From a virus, in the IMG/VR virus record IMGVR_UViG_3300047171_000080, positions 1-64,000 of that record: DNA of 64,000 nt, one strand, 5' to 3'. Each line of letters starts with the position of its first letter. Positions within the stretch are counted from its first letter, which is position 1. Below are positions 17,296 to 26,204 of the stretch, piece by piece. Under the pieces are notes generated by a model. That model did not search any database. It was not told the origin of the DNA and worked only from the letters and a program-made list of their open reading frames with translations. Both the position numbers and the translations under genes were made by a program.

Positions 17296-17798
17296 TTACT
17301 TCTCCGACGTCTTCGGTGGATCGCGCCATTCGCCGCGTTCGAAATCATAATCTTCACCGGCGTTGAGGCCGAAGATGATTATCCACTCGCTGAGCTCGCG
17401 CCGCGACATTTCAAGCGCTTCGGAAAGCGTGATGCCGCCGCGCGAGGCATAGAGCAGCGCCGCGACTAGTCTTCGGTCGAGGCGCTCGGTTCGTTTTTTA
17501 GGTCTTCCGCCGCGGGCGGTGAGTAGAGATCGCTGTACCGATCGGCGAGCGTGAACGCGTCGGTAGCCGTTAGCCGCTTTGCGACTTTCATAAACTCGAG
17601 CTCGTTCTTAAACGGCACGACCGGCTCGCCGTCGAGTGTTCGGATCGATGCGATCGCATACGTCTTCATCGCACGCATTGGCGATCGCGAATTACCGACC
17701 ATATCATCGGCTTGCAACGATTCCGACGCGGTCAGCTCCGCGATCTCGACCTTTACGCCGCTCGGAAGTTCGACGAGTGTTCTTTCGCGTTCGCTCAC
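17296..17798 (-). CDS. Tail assembly chaperone GT, made by -1 frameshift
   Basis: The reading frame of the G gene shifts -1 at the slippery heptamer (17493-17499) and continues to the TAA at 17296-17298, adding about 67 residues. The new part includes RRLVAALLYASRGGITLSEA and LNAGEDYDFERGEW, which is the T-domain layout of lambda G-T, and has no start codon of its own near its beginning. The fusion recruits tail tube protein to the tape measure protein. No separate gene is needed in 17296-17465. Confidence 0.8.
17466..17798 (-). CDS. Tail assembly chaperone G
   Basis: Encodes 110 residues from a GTG overlapping the tail tube stop (GTGA). Soluble, acidic C-terminus (LKNEPSASTED). Place between tail tube and tape measure genes and the frameshift site near its end identify it as the G chaperone that coats the tape measure protein before tube assembly. 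Confidence 0.8.
   Translation of the reverse strand: MSERERTLVELPSGVKVEIAELTASESLQADDMVGNSRSPMRAMKTYAIASIRTLDGEPVVPFKNELEFMKVAKRLTATDAFTLADRYSDLYSPPAAEDLKNEPSASTED
17493..17499 (-). promoter_or_regulatory. Programmed -1 ribosomal frameshift site A AAA AAC
   Basis: On the minus strand the zero frame reads CTA AAA AAC ten codons before the G stop, giving the heptamer A AAA AAC, the strongest bacterial -1 slippery sequence. The -1 frame is open to 17296 and encodes a typical T domain. Confidence 0.85.
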
Positions 17799-18259
17799 GA
17801 TACGTTGATCCGCTCGGTGCCTTCGAACTCGACGGTCGCCTTGAGGATCTCTTTGCGCGACCACGTGCCCGGCTTGTAGTTGTTGAACACGCAATACGTG
17901 TGCTGGAATTCCGAAATGTCGGTTTTGTCGGCCGACGGCTCGGTCGTCGTGATCGTGCAATAGATGTCTTGCTCGCCCGCATAGTAATTCGCGTCGAGGA
18001 AGGCCATGAACGTCGCGAAATCAGCCGAGCCGCGCTCGACTTCGATCGAGCCTTTGATTCCGTCGGGGATACGCTTGTTGACGACGCGGCCGCCGTTGTC
18101 GATCACGTCGCTTTTAAGCATCGTGTCGACGTTCTCGACGTTGAACCGCGTGCGGAAGCCGTCGAGCACGATCGTGTCGCCGGTATCGTTCCGCGTGATC
18201 TGCGTCGAGAGCGCGGTGCCGGTAAGGTAGAGCCCCGGAGGTGACGGGGTCGTCGCCAT
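17795..18259 (-). CDS. Tail tube protein
   Basis: Encodes 154 residues immediately after the sheath gene and before the chaperones. GSIEVERGSADFATFMAFLD and the closing EILKATVEFEGTERINVS strands fit the beta-barrel tube proteins of contractile tails (Mu gpM-like). The call rests mainly on order and size. Confidence 0.75.
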   Translation of the reverse strand: MATTPSPPGLYLTGTALSTQITRNDTGDTIVLDGFRTRFNVENVDTMLKSDVIDNGGRVVNKRIPDGIKGSIEVERGSADFATFMAFLDANYYAGEQDIYCTITTTEPSADKTDISEFQHTYCVFNNYKPGTWSRKEILKATVEFEGTERINVS

Positions 18260-18280
18260 AGTGAGTCCTCGCAGAATGCG

Positions 18281-18303
18281 AAAAAGGACGGCTTGCGCCG
18301 CCC
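18281..18303 (-). terminator. Terminator between sheath and tube genes
   Basis: On the minus strand GGGCGGC-GCAA-GCCGTCC (7-bp stem with a GNRA loop) is followed by five T. It may tune the ratio of sheath to downstream products or need antitermination by the late operon. Confidence 0.7.
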
Positions 18304-18328
18304 TCTCTCAGGTGTTGGTTTCGGTGGT

Positions 18329-19900
18329 CTACGCCGCCGTGCTGGCGGGAGTCGAGTTGACCGTCGTGCCGACTTGGATATTGCCGAGCACGATTTTGAT
18401 GTTCGAATTCGTCGTCACGTAGTCGTTCGAGGTGAGCAGCCCTTGCGAGATCGCGGTCGGCGTGTTGTTCGTCAGATCCGCGACGACGTTATATGCTGCG
18501 ATCTGACCCGTGCTGAGCAACCCTTGAAGAGCCGTCTTCAGATCCTTGCGATAGCCCGATCGCTGCTTATCGCTCGCGAGAGCCGTTTGATTCTTGCCGA
18601 CGTACTTACCGCCGATTTGGCGTACGAGTAGCCCGATGAGATTGTCCATGCGGACGTCGCTGATGTTCGCGCCGCTCGAAGTGAGGCCGTGATTGAGGCC
18701 CCACGCGGTTCCGCCGTCGAGCGGGTTCGTCGCATATTGCAGACCGTAGAGTTGGCGTTGGCCTCGCTCGGCATCGCTGAGCGGGCCTTCGATCGTTCTC
18801 TCCGTCGCGAGAATGCCGAGAATGGACTGAGCGTACTGATTTTCCGGATCGACGTACGCGGGGAGCGAAGCGATGAGCCCCACTATGCTGCCGATCGGCG
18901 AGACGAGGCGTTGCGTGCGCGTGACGACGTCGAGGATGTAGTCCCAGTCCATCGCGAGGACGACGTGCTCATACTGAGCCGTCGCTGCGGTTTCGAGCGC
19001 GATCGCTTCCGCCGTGTCGGTGCCGGCTGGTCCGACCGCAAGCCCCGCGATGCATCGTTCGCTCTGGCAGAACGCTTCGAGCGTCGTTGCGACCGAAAGA
19101 TCGTAGCAAGCAGCGAGCATCACCTGCCCGCCTTGGCACGCGCCGCGCAGCGCGTAGAGACCGGTGCGCGTCGCCGCGGTCGTGCCGTCGGTTCCGAGTA
19201 GCACGGCCGTCGTGACGGTTGTCGCGCCGTCGGTCCCACCGGACGCCGTTGCCGTTCCGGTTACCGGGGCAGCGGTTCCGGTTCCGGCCGACGCCATCAC
19301 CTGACCGTTGGGCACCGAGTTGGGTGCCGTGCCGTTGACGGCGGCCAGGACGTTTGCTTTGAACGTCGGCGCATCGAACGCGGGCGCAGATGCGGAAGCG
19401 TATGCGACGATATTGTTATACGTTACCGGGTTTTGATACGGGAACGTGAACGTCAGCGAGTAAACCGGCTTCGCCGTCGCTGTCCCGCTTTGAAGCGAAA
19501 GAGATCGCGTTGCGCGATTCGCAAGCGAGCCCGTGCAGAGATACGTGAAGAGCACGAGCTCGGCACTCGTCGTGTCCAAGATCTCACTCGTTGCGGCCGT
19601 GTCGGTGCCGTCCGTGACGCGCACGCCGACAAACAAAGAGCAACCAGCGCCGTATGCGTCGATCGCTTCGCTCATAAGCGAATTCGGTAGCGTCGTGCCA
19701 TCGCCCAACGCCTGATATCCGTCTTGGTCCGGAACGCTAAACGCCAGCGCCGTTCCGGGCTTGCCCCAGTTCGCCGCACCGGAGATGCCGAGTACGCTAG
19801 TATTCGCGCCCTTTGGTGATACCGACGGCGCCGGGCTATCGCTGACGTACGATCCGTCGTGCGGAAACGAACCGATCTGCGTATTGGTGACGAATCCCAT
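18329..19900 (-). CDS. Contractile tail sheath protein
   Basis: Encodes 523 residues of the Mu gpL / Phage_sheath type. The N-terminus PHDGSYVSDSPAPSVSPKGA with LGISGAANWGKPG, a central domain (ANVLAAVNG) and the C-terminal NTPTAISQGLLTSNDYVTTN arm are typical. This makes the particle a myovirus. Confidence 0.85.
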   Translation of the reverse strand: MGFVTNTQIGSFPHDGSYVSDSPAPSVSPKGANTSVLGISGAANWGKPGTALAFSVPDQDGYQALGDGTTLPNSLMSEAIDAYGAGCSLFVGVRVTDGTDTAATSEILDTTSAELVLFTYLCTGSLANRATRSLSLQSGTATAKPVYSLTFTFPYQNPVTYNNIVAYASASAPAFDAPTFKANVLAAVNGTAPNSVPNGQVMASAGTGTAAPVTGTATASGGTDGATTVTTAVLLGTDGTTAATRTGLYALRGACQGGQVMLAACYDLSVATTLEAFCQSERCIAGLAVGPAGTDTAEAIALETAATAQYEHVVLAMDWDYILDVVTRTQRLVSPIGSIVGLIASLPAYVDPENQYAQSILGILATERTIEGPLSDAERGQRQLYGLQYATNPLDGGTAWGLNHGLTSSGANISDVRMDNLIGLLVRQIGGKYVGKNQTALASDKQRSGYRKDLKTALQGLLSTGQIAAYNVVADLTNNTPTAISQGLLTSNDYVTTNSNIKIVLGNIQVGTTVNSTPASTAA

Positions 19901-19903
19901 TGC

Positions 19904-20104
19904 CTACTCCTTCGATTCCGCTGCGGCCGCAAGCGGCGTCGTGACGGTCGGCGTCGATTGCGCGGGCGCCTTATCCGCGACGGCCACGCAGCGCTTGCGC
20001 AGACTCGGTTTATCGGAAACAGCCTCGACGTCAGCGTCGGCGATCGTATCGCCACGTTTGTAGTCGCGGCCGTTGAGATGGAATTCGTTGACTACTCGCA
20101 GCAC
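19904..20104 (-). CDS. Small tail-associated protein
   Basis: Encodes 66 residues from a GTG one base after the upstream stop. FHLNGRDYKRGDTIADAD looks like a short beta domain, followed by an alanine-rich tail. Mu-like phages have a similarly placed small gene before the sheath gene. Function unknown. Confidence 0.65.
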   Translation of the reverse strand: MLRVVNEFHLNGRDYKRGDTIADADVEAVSDKPSLRKRCVAVADKAPAQSTPTVTTPLAAAAESKE

Positions 20105-20105
20105 G

Positions 20106-20960
20106 TTAGGGTCCTCCGGTGACGTCGGTAATGGGAACGGCGCCGTCGATGGACGTCGCGCTGGATACGGCAAGAATCTTTGTCGCGGGGGTCGTTTTGA
20201 GCACGCCGTACTCGACGGCGAGGATGATGTGATGCTCCCAGAGCGAGTACGACGACTGAGCCGAGTCGATGTGCCCGTCCATGAGCTGCTCGACTTCGAG
20301 CGGCGTGCCGTCGGAGAGAAAGAAGTAGCGGCTGTCTTCCGTGCCGATGGCTTCCGTGAGAATGTCGGCGAGATCGAAACGCTGCTGCGGGCTCGATGCC
20401 CACACGATGAGATCGAGGGAACGCGCAACGCGTTGAACTTCTCGCGCGACGGATCCGTTCGAAGCGCCGACGTTGCATTGCAGTTGCGGCGAACCGGTCA
20501 CCGAAAGACCATCGCCGCTCGCCGTCGCAACAACGCCCGCGATCGCGAGCTCGTTGATCGCCGCGGCGGCGTTCGTCGCGATCGTCTCAAGCGTATCGGT
20601 CGCGCCGGGAGAGAGATATGCCGCACGCACCGGCGTCCCGAAGAAAAGCAGGACGTTGATGCCCGCGCCGCTCGTGCCGGCGAACGTGATGACCCCGTCA
20701 TCGACCGAAGCCGAGAGCGGACACGCCGGTTCTGGTAGATCAAAGGTGTCGTTCTTCGGATAGCGCGATACGTTGCGCGACGTTCCGCGGTCGGAGATTG
20801 AGACGATCGTCTGCTTCTGGTTGAGGATCTTCACGAGTTCGGTCGACGCGGGAAGACCGACGACTACTTGGTTCGGCGTCGCCCATCCGGCAGCATTGAT
20901 CGCGTTATTCGCCGCGTTTTGAAGCGTCTCCATGACGTCTTGCAGTCGCGCGATGCTCAC
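20106..20960 (-). CDS. Tail completion/terminator-like protein
   Basis: Encodes 284 residues. An N-terminal helix pair (LQDVMETLQNAANNAINAAG) and QVVVGLPASTELVKILN, then a beta-rich middle and VAREVQRVARSLDLIVWASS, resemble head-tail joining or tail terminator proteins placed just upstream of the sheath gene. Family not certain. Confidence 0.55.
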   Translation of the reverse strand: MSIARLQDVMETLQNAANNAINAAGWATPNQVVVGLPASTELVKILNQKQTIVSISDRGTSRNVSRYPKNDTFDLPEPACPLSASVDDGVITFAGTSGAGINVLLFFGTPVRAAYLSPGATDTLETIATNAAAAINELAIAGVVATASGDGLSVTGSPQLQCNVGASNGSVAREVQRVARSLDLIVWASSPQQRFDLADILTEAIGTEDSRYFFLSDGTPLEVEQLMDGHIDSAQSSYSLWEHHIILAVEYGVLKTTPATKILAVSSATSIDGAVPITDVTGGP

Positions 20961-21313
20961 GACTTCAAGACCTCGTTGAGCGCTGCGAGAAACTGATGTT
21001 TGTTATACGGCTTCGATACGAAGCGCACGCCGATCGCCGCGAGTTTTTGGATGACCGAGTCCATGCCGGCGGACGAAACGACGATCACGTGTCGCGCGGT
21101 TTTCTGCGCGACGATCATCTTCGCAGCCTCATCGCCGTTGAGGACTGGCATCGATACGTCGAGCACCGCGGCGTCGGGTTTGAATTTGCGACACGCTTCA
21201 ACCGCAAGCGCGCCGTTTTCGACTGCGGCGACAACGGTATGGCCCGCGTTCGTGAGCACTTGGCGAAGAATGTCGCGCGGGAGCGATGAGTCGTCGGCGA
21301 CTACAAACTTCAT
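20957..21313 (-). CDS. Stand-alone CheY-like response regulator receiver
   Basis: Encodes 118 residues, a complete receiver domain and nothing else. The acidic pair D7/D8, phospho-acceptor D52 in LDVSMPVLNG, S81 in VVSSAG and K101 in FVSKPYN are all at the positions required for phosphorylation by a histidine kinase. Both ends overlap neighbouring virion genes (tailspike upstream, tail completion downstream) by four bases, so it is a settled member of the late operon and not a recent passenger. No kinase is encoded in the window. What it does in a phage particle operon is unknown. Confidence 0.9.
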   Translation of the reverse strand: MKFVVADDSSLPRDILRQVLTNAGHTVVAAVENGALAVEACRKFKPDAAVLDVSMPVLNGDEAAKMIVAQKTARHVIVVSSAGMDSVIQKLAAIGVRFVSKPYNKHQFLAALNEVLKS

Positions 21314-23346
21314 CGCACCGCCTCAATCGTGGCGAGGTAGATCGTCGGCAACGTCGTCGTTGCGGACGTTTTCACGGTGAACTCGATGATGTTCGCAACC
21401 GTCGTGTTCACCGTTGCGGCGACGGGCGCGGTGCCGCTCGGCGCAGTGCCGCCGTTCGTCGTCGCGATGCCCGTTGTGCCGTTGTTCGTTTGCGTCAGGA
21501 AACCGACCGCGGTACCAGTTGCGCCGATGCTCTTGATCGTCACGAGCACGGTGAAGCTAAATGCGATAGCCGTTCCGACCGCGCTCGTCGCGTCGGCGAT
21601 CGAAACGACCGCCGCTCCCGTGAGCGATGCCGTTCCGATGCGACACGTCCACGTCGTCGTACCATTCGCAGTCGTGACGGTTGCCTGGCCGAAGACCGTG
21701 ATTCGGTACGTCGAGCCGACTTGCAGCGCGTACGCCGGAATATTCGCCGCGATGATTTGCGCTTCGGTCGTCGTCGCTGCTTGCGAAGTCGCCGTGAAGG
21801 ATGCAAGGCCGCCGGCCACGATCGCGCCCGGGTTGTCCTTGATGACTTTTTGGTACGTCACCGACGTCGAGCCGTCGACGATCGCGGCGCCGGTGTTGCC
21901 GACGAGGTTGACGCCCTGAATCAGAATCGAGGCGTACGCACCCGCACCGAGGTTGATGCCCGTCGTGTTGCCGCTGTAGCCGCCGCACGTGCCAACGGTG
22001 CCGCTTTGGATTTGGATCGCGGTGACGCCGGAGAGCGGCGTGACGGCGATGCCCGTCGTCCAGCCCGCGACGCGGCAGTCGAGTAGCGTGACGTCGGCCG
22101 CACCCGAGATGAAGTTGAAGCCGTAGCTCGTGCCCGACGTGCCGAACGTGTTGAGCACGTTGCAGTTGACGAAATCGAGTCCCGCCGCGCCGCCTGCGTA
22201 CGTCGTCGAGACTTCGACGGCTGCGAAGCCCGTAGCCGTCGACGCAAGCGTGAAGCTACAGGAGCTAAACTTCGTGCGTACGGTCGCGCCCGCGCCCGTG
22301 ATCTTGATGCACGAGCCGCTCGCGTTGTCGAAGTACGTGTTCGTCGCGAATACCGACGAGACGACGTTGCCCGACGTCGGCGCGAGAAGCAGGTTGTTCG
22401 TCGAGCCGAGGATGTCGCAGTTGTCGAGCTGCAAAGCACCGGCTTCGATCGTGCAGATGCCGGCGGCCGCGACCTGCGACGTCGTACCGTAGATGCCCTG
22501 GATGACCGTGTTGATTGCGACGAGGCTCGCGCCCGCGCTATTGAGATAGATGCCGTAGTGCGTGAAGCCGCCGAGTTGGCAATCCTCGACGATCGTCGAG
22601 TTCGCGGAATTCGCACCGACATAGTCGATCGCGTCGTACCACGTCGCCGTCGCTGACTGGCCTTGGAACTGGCAGCGGTAGAAATTCGTGCCGACGTTAT
22701 TGTTGACGTTGACCGCGGCGCCGGACGTCTGCGCGATCGCGGCCGAAAACGTGATGTCGCGATACTGCGAGTACCACTGGCCAGCGGTATGCGTGAAGAG
22801 GCCGCCGACGTTTGCGGTCTGCACGAGGATCGTGTAGCCGCCTGAGTAGTTTGTGCCCTGACCTTGGAAGACGAACTGGTCGCCGACCGTGATCAGCGCG
22901 TTAAACGAATACGTGCCGCCGGGAAAATAGATCGTTGATCCGGCTGGTGCCGCACCGCTGCCGCTGCCCGCCAAAAGCGCGGCGAGCGCGGTCGAGTTCA
23001 TCGTCGCGGAATTGGTCGGCGAGACGCCATACTTTGTGACGTCGTACCAGCCGTTGAGCGGCCCCGAAAGCGCGCTGTTGGGGATCGACTTTGCCGTGAT
23101 GTTCGCGCCCGAAATCGACGGCGCCGTCGTTCCGGCGATGTTGTTTCCGGTCGCGTCCGCGAAGATGGCGACTTCGCCCGCCGTGACGGCGCCTTCGGTG
23201 ACGACGGTTCCGGCGCCGGCAATGTGATTGGTCCCGGTGTCGTCAACCCATTCGAGGTTCAAGCCGTCGGGCGTCCAAACCGCGATGCCTGACGATGGCG
23301 CCGCAGGCGTCGCCGTCGATGGCGCGATTTGGAGCGTTGCGGCCAC
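21310..23346 (-). CDS. Tailspike with right-handed beta-helix
   Basis: Encodes 678 residues from a GTG start. The core begins LNGWYDVTKYGVSPTNSATM with GSTIYFPGGTYSF, the typical entry of pectate-lyase-like phage spikes, followed by about 300 residues of short beta-helix rungs (VEDCQLGGFTHYGIYLNSA, LDNCDILGST). The last 150 residues form a beta-sandwich-like end. It should bind or cleave surface polysaccharide. It sits far from the baseplate genes, next to decoration-type genes. Confidence 0.8.
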   Translation of the reverse strand: MAATLQIAPSTATPAAPSSGIAVWTPDGLNLEWVDDTGTNHIAGAGTVVTEGAVTAGEVAIFADATGNNIAGTTAPSISGANITAKSIPNSALSGPLNGWYDVTKYGVSPTNSATMNSTALAALLAGSGSGAAPAGSTIYFPGGTYSFNALITVGDQFVFQGQGTNYSGGYTILVQTANVGGLFTHTAGQWYSQYRDITFSAAIAQTSGAAVNVNNNVGTNFYRCQFQGQSATATWYDAIDYVGANSANSTIVEDCQLGGFTHYGIYLNSAGASLVAINTVIQGIYGTTSQVAAAGICTIEAGALQLDNCDILGSTNNLLLAPTSGNVVSSVFATNTYFDNASGSCIKITGAGATVRTKFSSCSFTLASTATGFAAVEVSTTYAGGAAGLDFVNCNVLNTFGTSGTSYGFNFISGAADVTLLDCRVAGWTTGIAVTPLSGVTAIQIQSGTVGTCGGYSGNTTGINLGAGAYASILIQGVNLVGNTGAAIVDGSTSVTYQKVIKDNPGAIVAGGLASFTATSQAATTTEAQIIAANIPAYALQVGSTYRITVFGQATVTTANGTTTWTCRIGTASLTGAAVVSIADATSAVGTAIAFSFTVLVTIKSIGATGTAVGFLTQTNNGTTGIATTNGGTAPSGTAPVAATVNTTVANIIEFTVKTSATTTLPTIYLATIEAVR

Positions 23347-23577
23347 CTAGACGACCCTCAAGTTTCCGGCGACGACGATCGTCCCCTCAATGGTGATAGG
23401 CCCCGTCGCGACCTGTTGCGTGCCCGCCGCGACGGTGTACGTCGAACCCGACGCAACGTCGGACGGTAAGCTCGACGAGCCCGACGTTGGCAGAATCGAC
23501 GAGTCGATCGTGTCGGGCGACGTGATCGTCATACGACGACCGCTCGCGTCGAGGTAGAGCGGCTTGCGCGAGGCCAC
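23347..23577 (-). CDS. Small structural protein
   Basis: Encodes 76 residues from a GTG start, directly abutting the tailspike gene. LYLDASGRRMTI at the start and the C-terminal TGPITIEGTIVVAGNLRVV, a short beta-solenoid-like turn, are common in fibre-associated proteins. Possibly a spike cap or chaperone. Confidence 0.6.
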   Translation of the reverse strand: MASRKPLYLDASGRRMTITSPDTIDSSILPTSGSSSLPSDVASGSTYTVAAGTQQVATGPITIEGTIVVAGNLRVV

Positions 23578-23580
23578 GCG

Positions 23581-24102
23581 CTACGCCGTTATGTCGCCTT
23601 CGTTATACGTGAAATTGAACGCCGTCGCCGACGTCGCGATACCGACACGCTGCACAAGATAGCCCGCCGTGAGCGCCGGCGTTGCGACCGCCGCGCCGAC
23701 GGTCCCGAGATAGACGGGCGCGCCAACGGTGAGGCCGGTGAGACCCGACACGTTGCCGTTGAAGTACACGGTCAACGTCGTGCCGCTCGAGCCACCAACG
23801 AGCACGAATCCGTTCGCTTCTTTCGCGGCGCTCGCAGCCGATGCGTCGGCATTGCGAACGTTCAGCGTGCCAGCGTTCGAGTAGACGTTTACGAGCGCGC
23901 CGCTCGCAATCGTTTCCGATGCGAGAACGGAAAGCGTATCGGGACCGATGCCCGTAGGCAACATCGTGTTATCGAGTTGACCTGCTGCATTGAGCGCAAT
24001 GATCGAACCCGCACTCCCAGCGCCGGCCGACGCCTGGAGCGCGCGAACTTGTGTGCGTCGGCCCGTCGTCGGGTCAAGCGTAAGATATGCGTTACCGGCC
24101 AT
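23581..24102 (-). CDS. Decoration/fibre-tip-like protein
   Basis: Encodes 173 residues. It starts MAGNAYLTLDPTTGRR; the middle LPTGIGPDTLSVLASETIASG and VYLGTVGAAVATPALTAG match a beta-rich fold often seen in phage fibre-associated or capsid-decorating proteins (DUF2190-like). No enzyme motifs. Confidence 0.6.
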   Translation of the reverse strand: MAGNAYLTLDPTTGRRTQVRALQASAGAGSAGSIIALNAAGQLDNTMLPTGIGPDTLSVLASETIASGALVNVYSNAGTLNVRNADASAASAAKEANGFVLVGGSSGTTLTVYFNGNVSGLTGLTVGAPVYLGTVGAAVATPALTAGYLVQRVGIATSATAFNFTYNEGDITA

Positions 24103-24114
24103 TTGACGATCTCC

Positions 24115-24777
24115 CTAAGCGAGCACGATAGAGGGCTGCGGATCCCAAAAGATCATCGTCGGAGTCTCAGCGACGCCAACTTGCAGCAAGAAAACAGCAT
24201 TGGGAAGTGCGGGAACGCTTTGCGTAAGCGTGCCGTTTAAGCCGAGGAAGATTGGCGCGCCTGGCGTCCAGTTCCAGAAACTCGCGCTCACCGGTCCGTA
24301 CGTGATGAGGCTGATTTCCGAGCCCGCGATACCAGCGGAGACCGTGATAAACGCCGCGGCTTCGGAGAGTGCGAGGTTCGTCGGATCGTCGTAGATGAGC
24401 GTGCCATCGGCTTGCGAGATGACGATGCGTTCGCCGGAGATATCGATCGCCGCGATCGCGGTGAGTGTCGAAGACGCCGCAGGCCCTGGCGGACCTTGCG
24501 CGCCAGGGTCGCCTTTGGGGCCCTGGATCGCGGCTTGCGTGATCGGCACGGGCGTTACTCCGGGAATCTCGACATCGACGTCGCTCGTCGGCACGATCGC
24601 GACGGTGTTCTTGGCGGCTGGCGCGATCGCGATCGATCGCGCGGAGCTCGCGCTGCGCGAAACGGAGACCCCGCGCGATCCGCTGCGGTTGATCGTCGTC
24701 GACACGCGCGGCGCAGCGACCACGGTCGCGGACGGTGTGGGCGCAACGGTGACGACGACGTCGACGTCATCGCTCAC
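24115..24777 (-). CDS. Collagen-like structural protein
   Basis: Encodes 220 residues from a GTG overlapping the upstream stop (GTGA). A valine- and alanine-rich N-terminus leads to a short Gly-X-Y run (GPKGDPGAQGPPGPA, about residues 82-96) and a 120-residue C-terminal domain that shares the NxxPG..FLGLNGTLTQ style with the decoration gene downstream. Probably a trimeric appendage. Confidence 0.65.
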   Translation of the reverse strand: MSDDVDVVVTVAPTPSATVVAAPRVSTTINRSGSRGVSVSRSASSARSIAIAPAAKNTVAIVPTSDVDVEIPGVTPVPITQAAIQGPKGDPGAQGPPGPAASSTLTAIAAIDISGERIVISQADGTLIYDDPTNLALSEAAAFITVSAGIAGSEISLITYGPVSASFWNWTPGAPIFLGLNGTLTQSVPALPNAVFLLQVGVAETPTMIFWDPQPSIVLA

Positions 24778-25199
24778 GAATGCGTGACGCTCGCAGTGAT
24801 CACGAAGTCGCCGTAGCAGATGCGTTCGGAATCGCCGCTCGGATACGTGACGTAGAGATCGTACACGTATGTATTTTCCGGCGGCGTTTCGGAACCGACG
24901 GCCGCGGCAGTCTGCGCCAGCGGCACGTAGATGCTCTGCGTTGCGCTTGCGGCGAGGAAGAGATCGATCGTCCCGGCCGTACCGCCGAGCACGATGCTCG
25001 CGGTCGCCGTTGGCGTCGACGAGAGCGTGGCGACTGGCGTCGGCGAATTGTAGGCCGTGCGGATCATCATGAGCGCCGAGCAGCCCGTGAGATCTTGAGC
25101 AACCGGCGGATCGCCGCTTACGAGCGTTAGCTGTTGCCGAAACGTAGAGCCCTGCTCGGCCGCCGTATCGCCCGTGAAATCGAGCCGTTGCGCAGCCAT
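24774..25199 (-). CDS. Hypothetical virion protein, BppU-like
   Basis: Encodes 141 residues. QGSTFRQQLTLVSGDPPVAQDLTG..ALMMIR followed by VYDLYVTYPSGDSERICYGDFVIT is the pattern of small beta-sandwich proteins (BppU/DUF-type) attached to fibres and baseplates, here next to the collagen-like gene. Confidence 0.6.
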   Translation of the reverse strand: MAAQRLDFTGDTAAEQGSTFRQQLTLVSGDPPVAQDLTGCSALMMIRTAYNSPTPVATLSSTPTATASIVLGGTAGTIDLFLAASATQSIYVPLAQTAAAVGSETPPENTYVYDLYVTYPSGDSERICYGDFVITASVTHS

Positions 25200-25208
25200 C
25201 GGGCCTCC

Positions 25209-25985
25209 CTAGTTTGAAAGCTTTTCCGCGATGACGATGTTGCCGCTCACACCCGTGAGGTCGCTCGAGAAGATCGACGCGCACTCGTAGCGATCGGAGT
25301 TCGGAAAGTTGATGCGGTCGAGTTCGACGAGCTGCTCACCCGGAATGAGCGGCACGTAGATCAAGAAGCGCTCGCGGTAGAGCACGGTCGGGATCTTGGG
25401 ATCGCGCGCGTCGCTAACTTTGTTCAGCTGCTGCAATCCGACGTAAAGCGATGCGGGCGTCGTGCCCGACGATTCGAACGAGTAGAGCCCGTTCGAAAGC
25501 GTGAGCACTTCCTCGGTCGCTTTCGTGAAGCCGGAATAGCCGGGAGTCGCGGCCGATCCGCTCAACGGTTGTTGCGACGCGGCGCCAGCACCGGGGAACG
25601 GCCGCGAGATGAACACGTTCTCGTCCGTGCGGATCCATAGCGTATCGCGCGTCGGTCTTTTCTGCACGACGGTGAAGACGCTGCCGTCGTTTCCGTAGCC
25701 CGTTTGCGTACAGACGTCCTGAAGTTGCAGCGATTCGTTGTTGCACAGCGCCGTGTAGACCAAAAGATCGAAGGTCTGGTTCTCGATCTTCGCGCGCGAC
25801 GTCGTGCGCGCGACACGCGCCTGTAAGCCGGAGATGACCGGCGTGTTGGCCGAGATCGAGTTATTCGTCGTCGACGACAGACGGCGCACGTCGTACGTCT
25901 GTCCGAGCACCGAAGCCGCGGCGCCGCGGCCTTGCTGGATCGCGTAGTCGATCTGCGCGATATCGGTCGGTCCGAAGAACGACAC
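25209..25985 (-). CDS. Virion protein of unknown role
   Basis: Encodes 258 residues. No recognised domain. The position among head-completion and fibre genes and strands such as RERFLIYVPLIPGEQLVELDRI suggest a structural protein. Confidence 0.6.
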   Translation of the reverse strand: MSFFGPTDIAQIDYAIQQGRGAAASVLGQTYDVRRLSSTTNNSISANTPVISGLQARVARTTSRAKIENQTFDLLVYTALCNNESLQLQDVCTQTGYGNDGSVFTVVQKRPTRDTLWIRTDENVFISRPFPGAGAASQQPLSGSAATPGYSGFTKATEEVLTLSNGLYSFESSGTTPASLYVGLQQLNKVSDARDPKIPTVLYRERFLIYVPLIPGEQLVELDRINFPNSDRYECASIFSSDLTGVSGNIVIAEKLSN

Positions 25986-25994
25986 GGCGCCTCC

Positions 25995-26204
25995 CTACGG
26001 CTCTTTAAGTAGCCGATCGCAAACGGAGTCGATGATCTCGTCTGCAGTCACAACCATCGCGGTGCCCAGCCGTCGCGCTGCCTCGGGCTGAAGCTGCCAG
26101 CACACGAGATGCTCACCATCTTCTTCGACTGAGATCTGCACGAGTGGCGAGTTTTCGACGCGCGTGATATTGAACTCGACGTTCGCCTTTCGCATCTCGC
26201 TCAT
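25995..26204 (-). CDS. Small hypothetical protein
   Basis: Encodes 69 residues, acidic, one domain with paired strands and a helix (ARRLGTAMVVTADEIIDSVCDRL). Its ATG overlaps the stop of the tiny gene upstream. No family recognised. Confidence 0.6.
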   Translation of the reverse strand: MSEMRKANVEFNITRVENSPLVQISVEEDGEHLVCWQLQPEAARRLGTAMVVTADEIIDSVCDRLLKEP

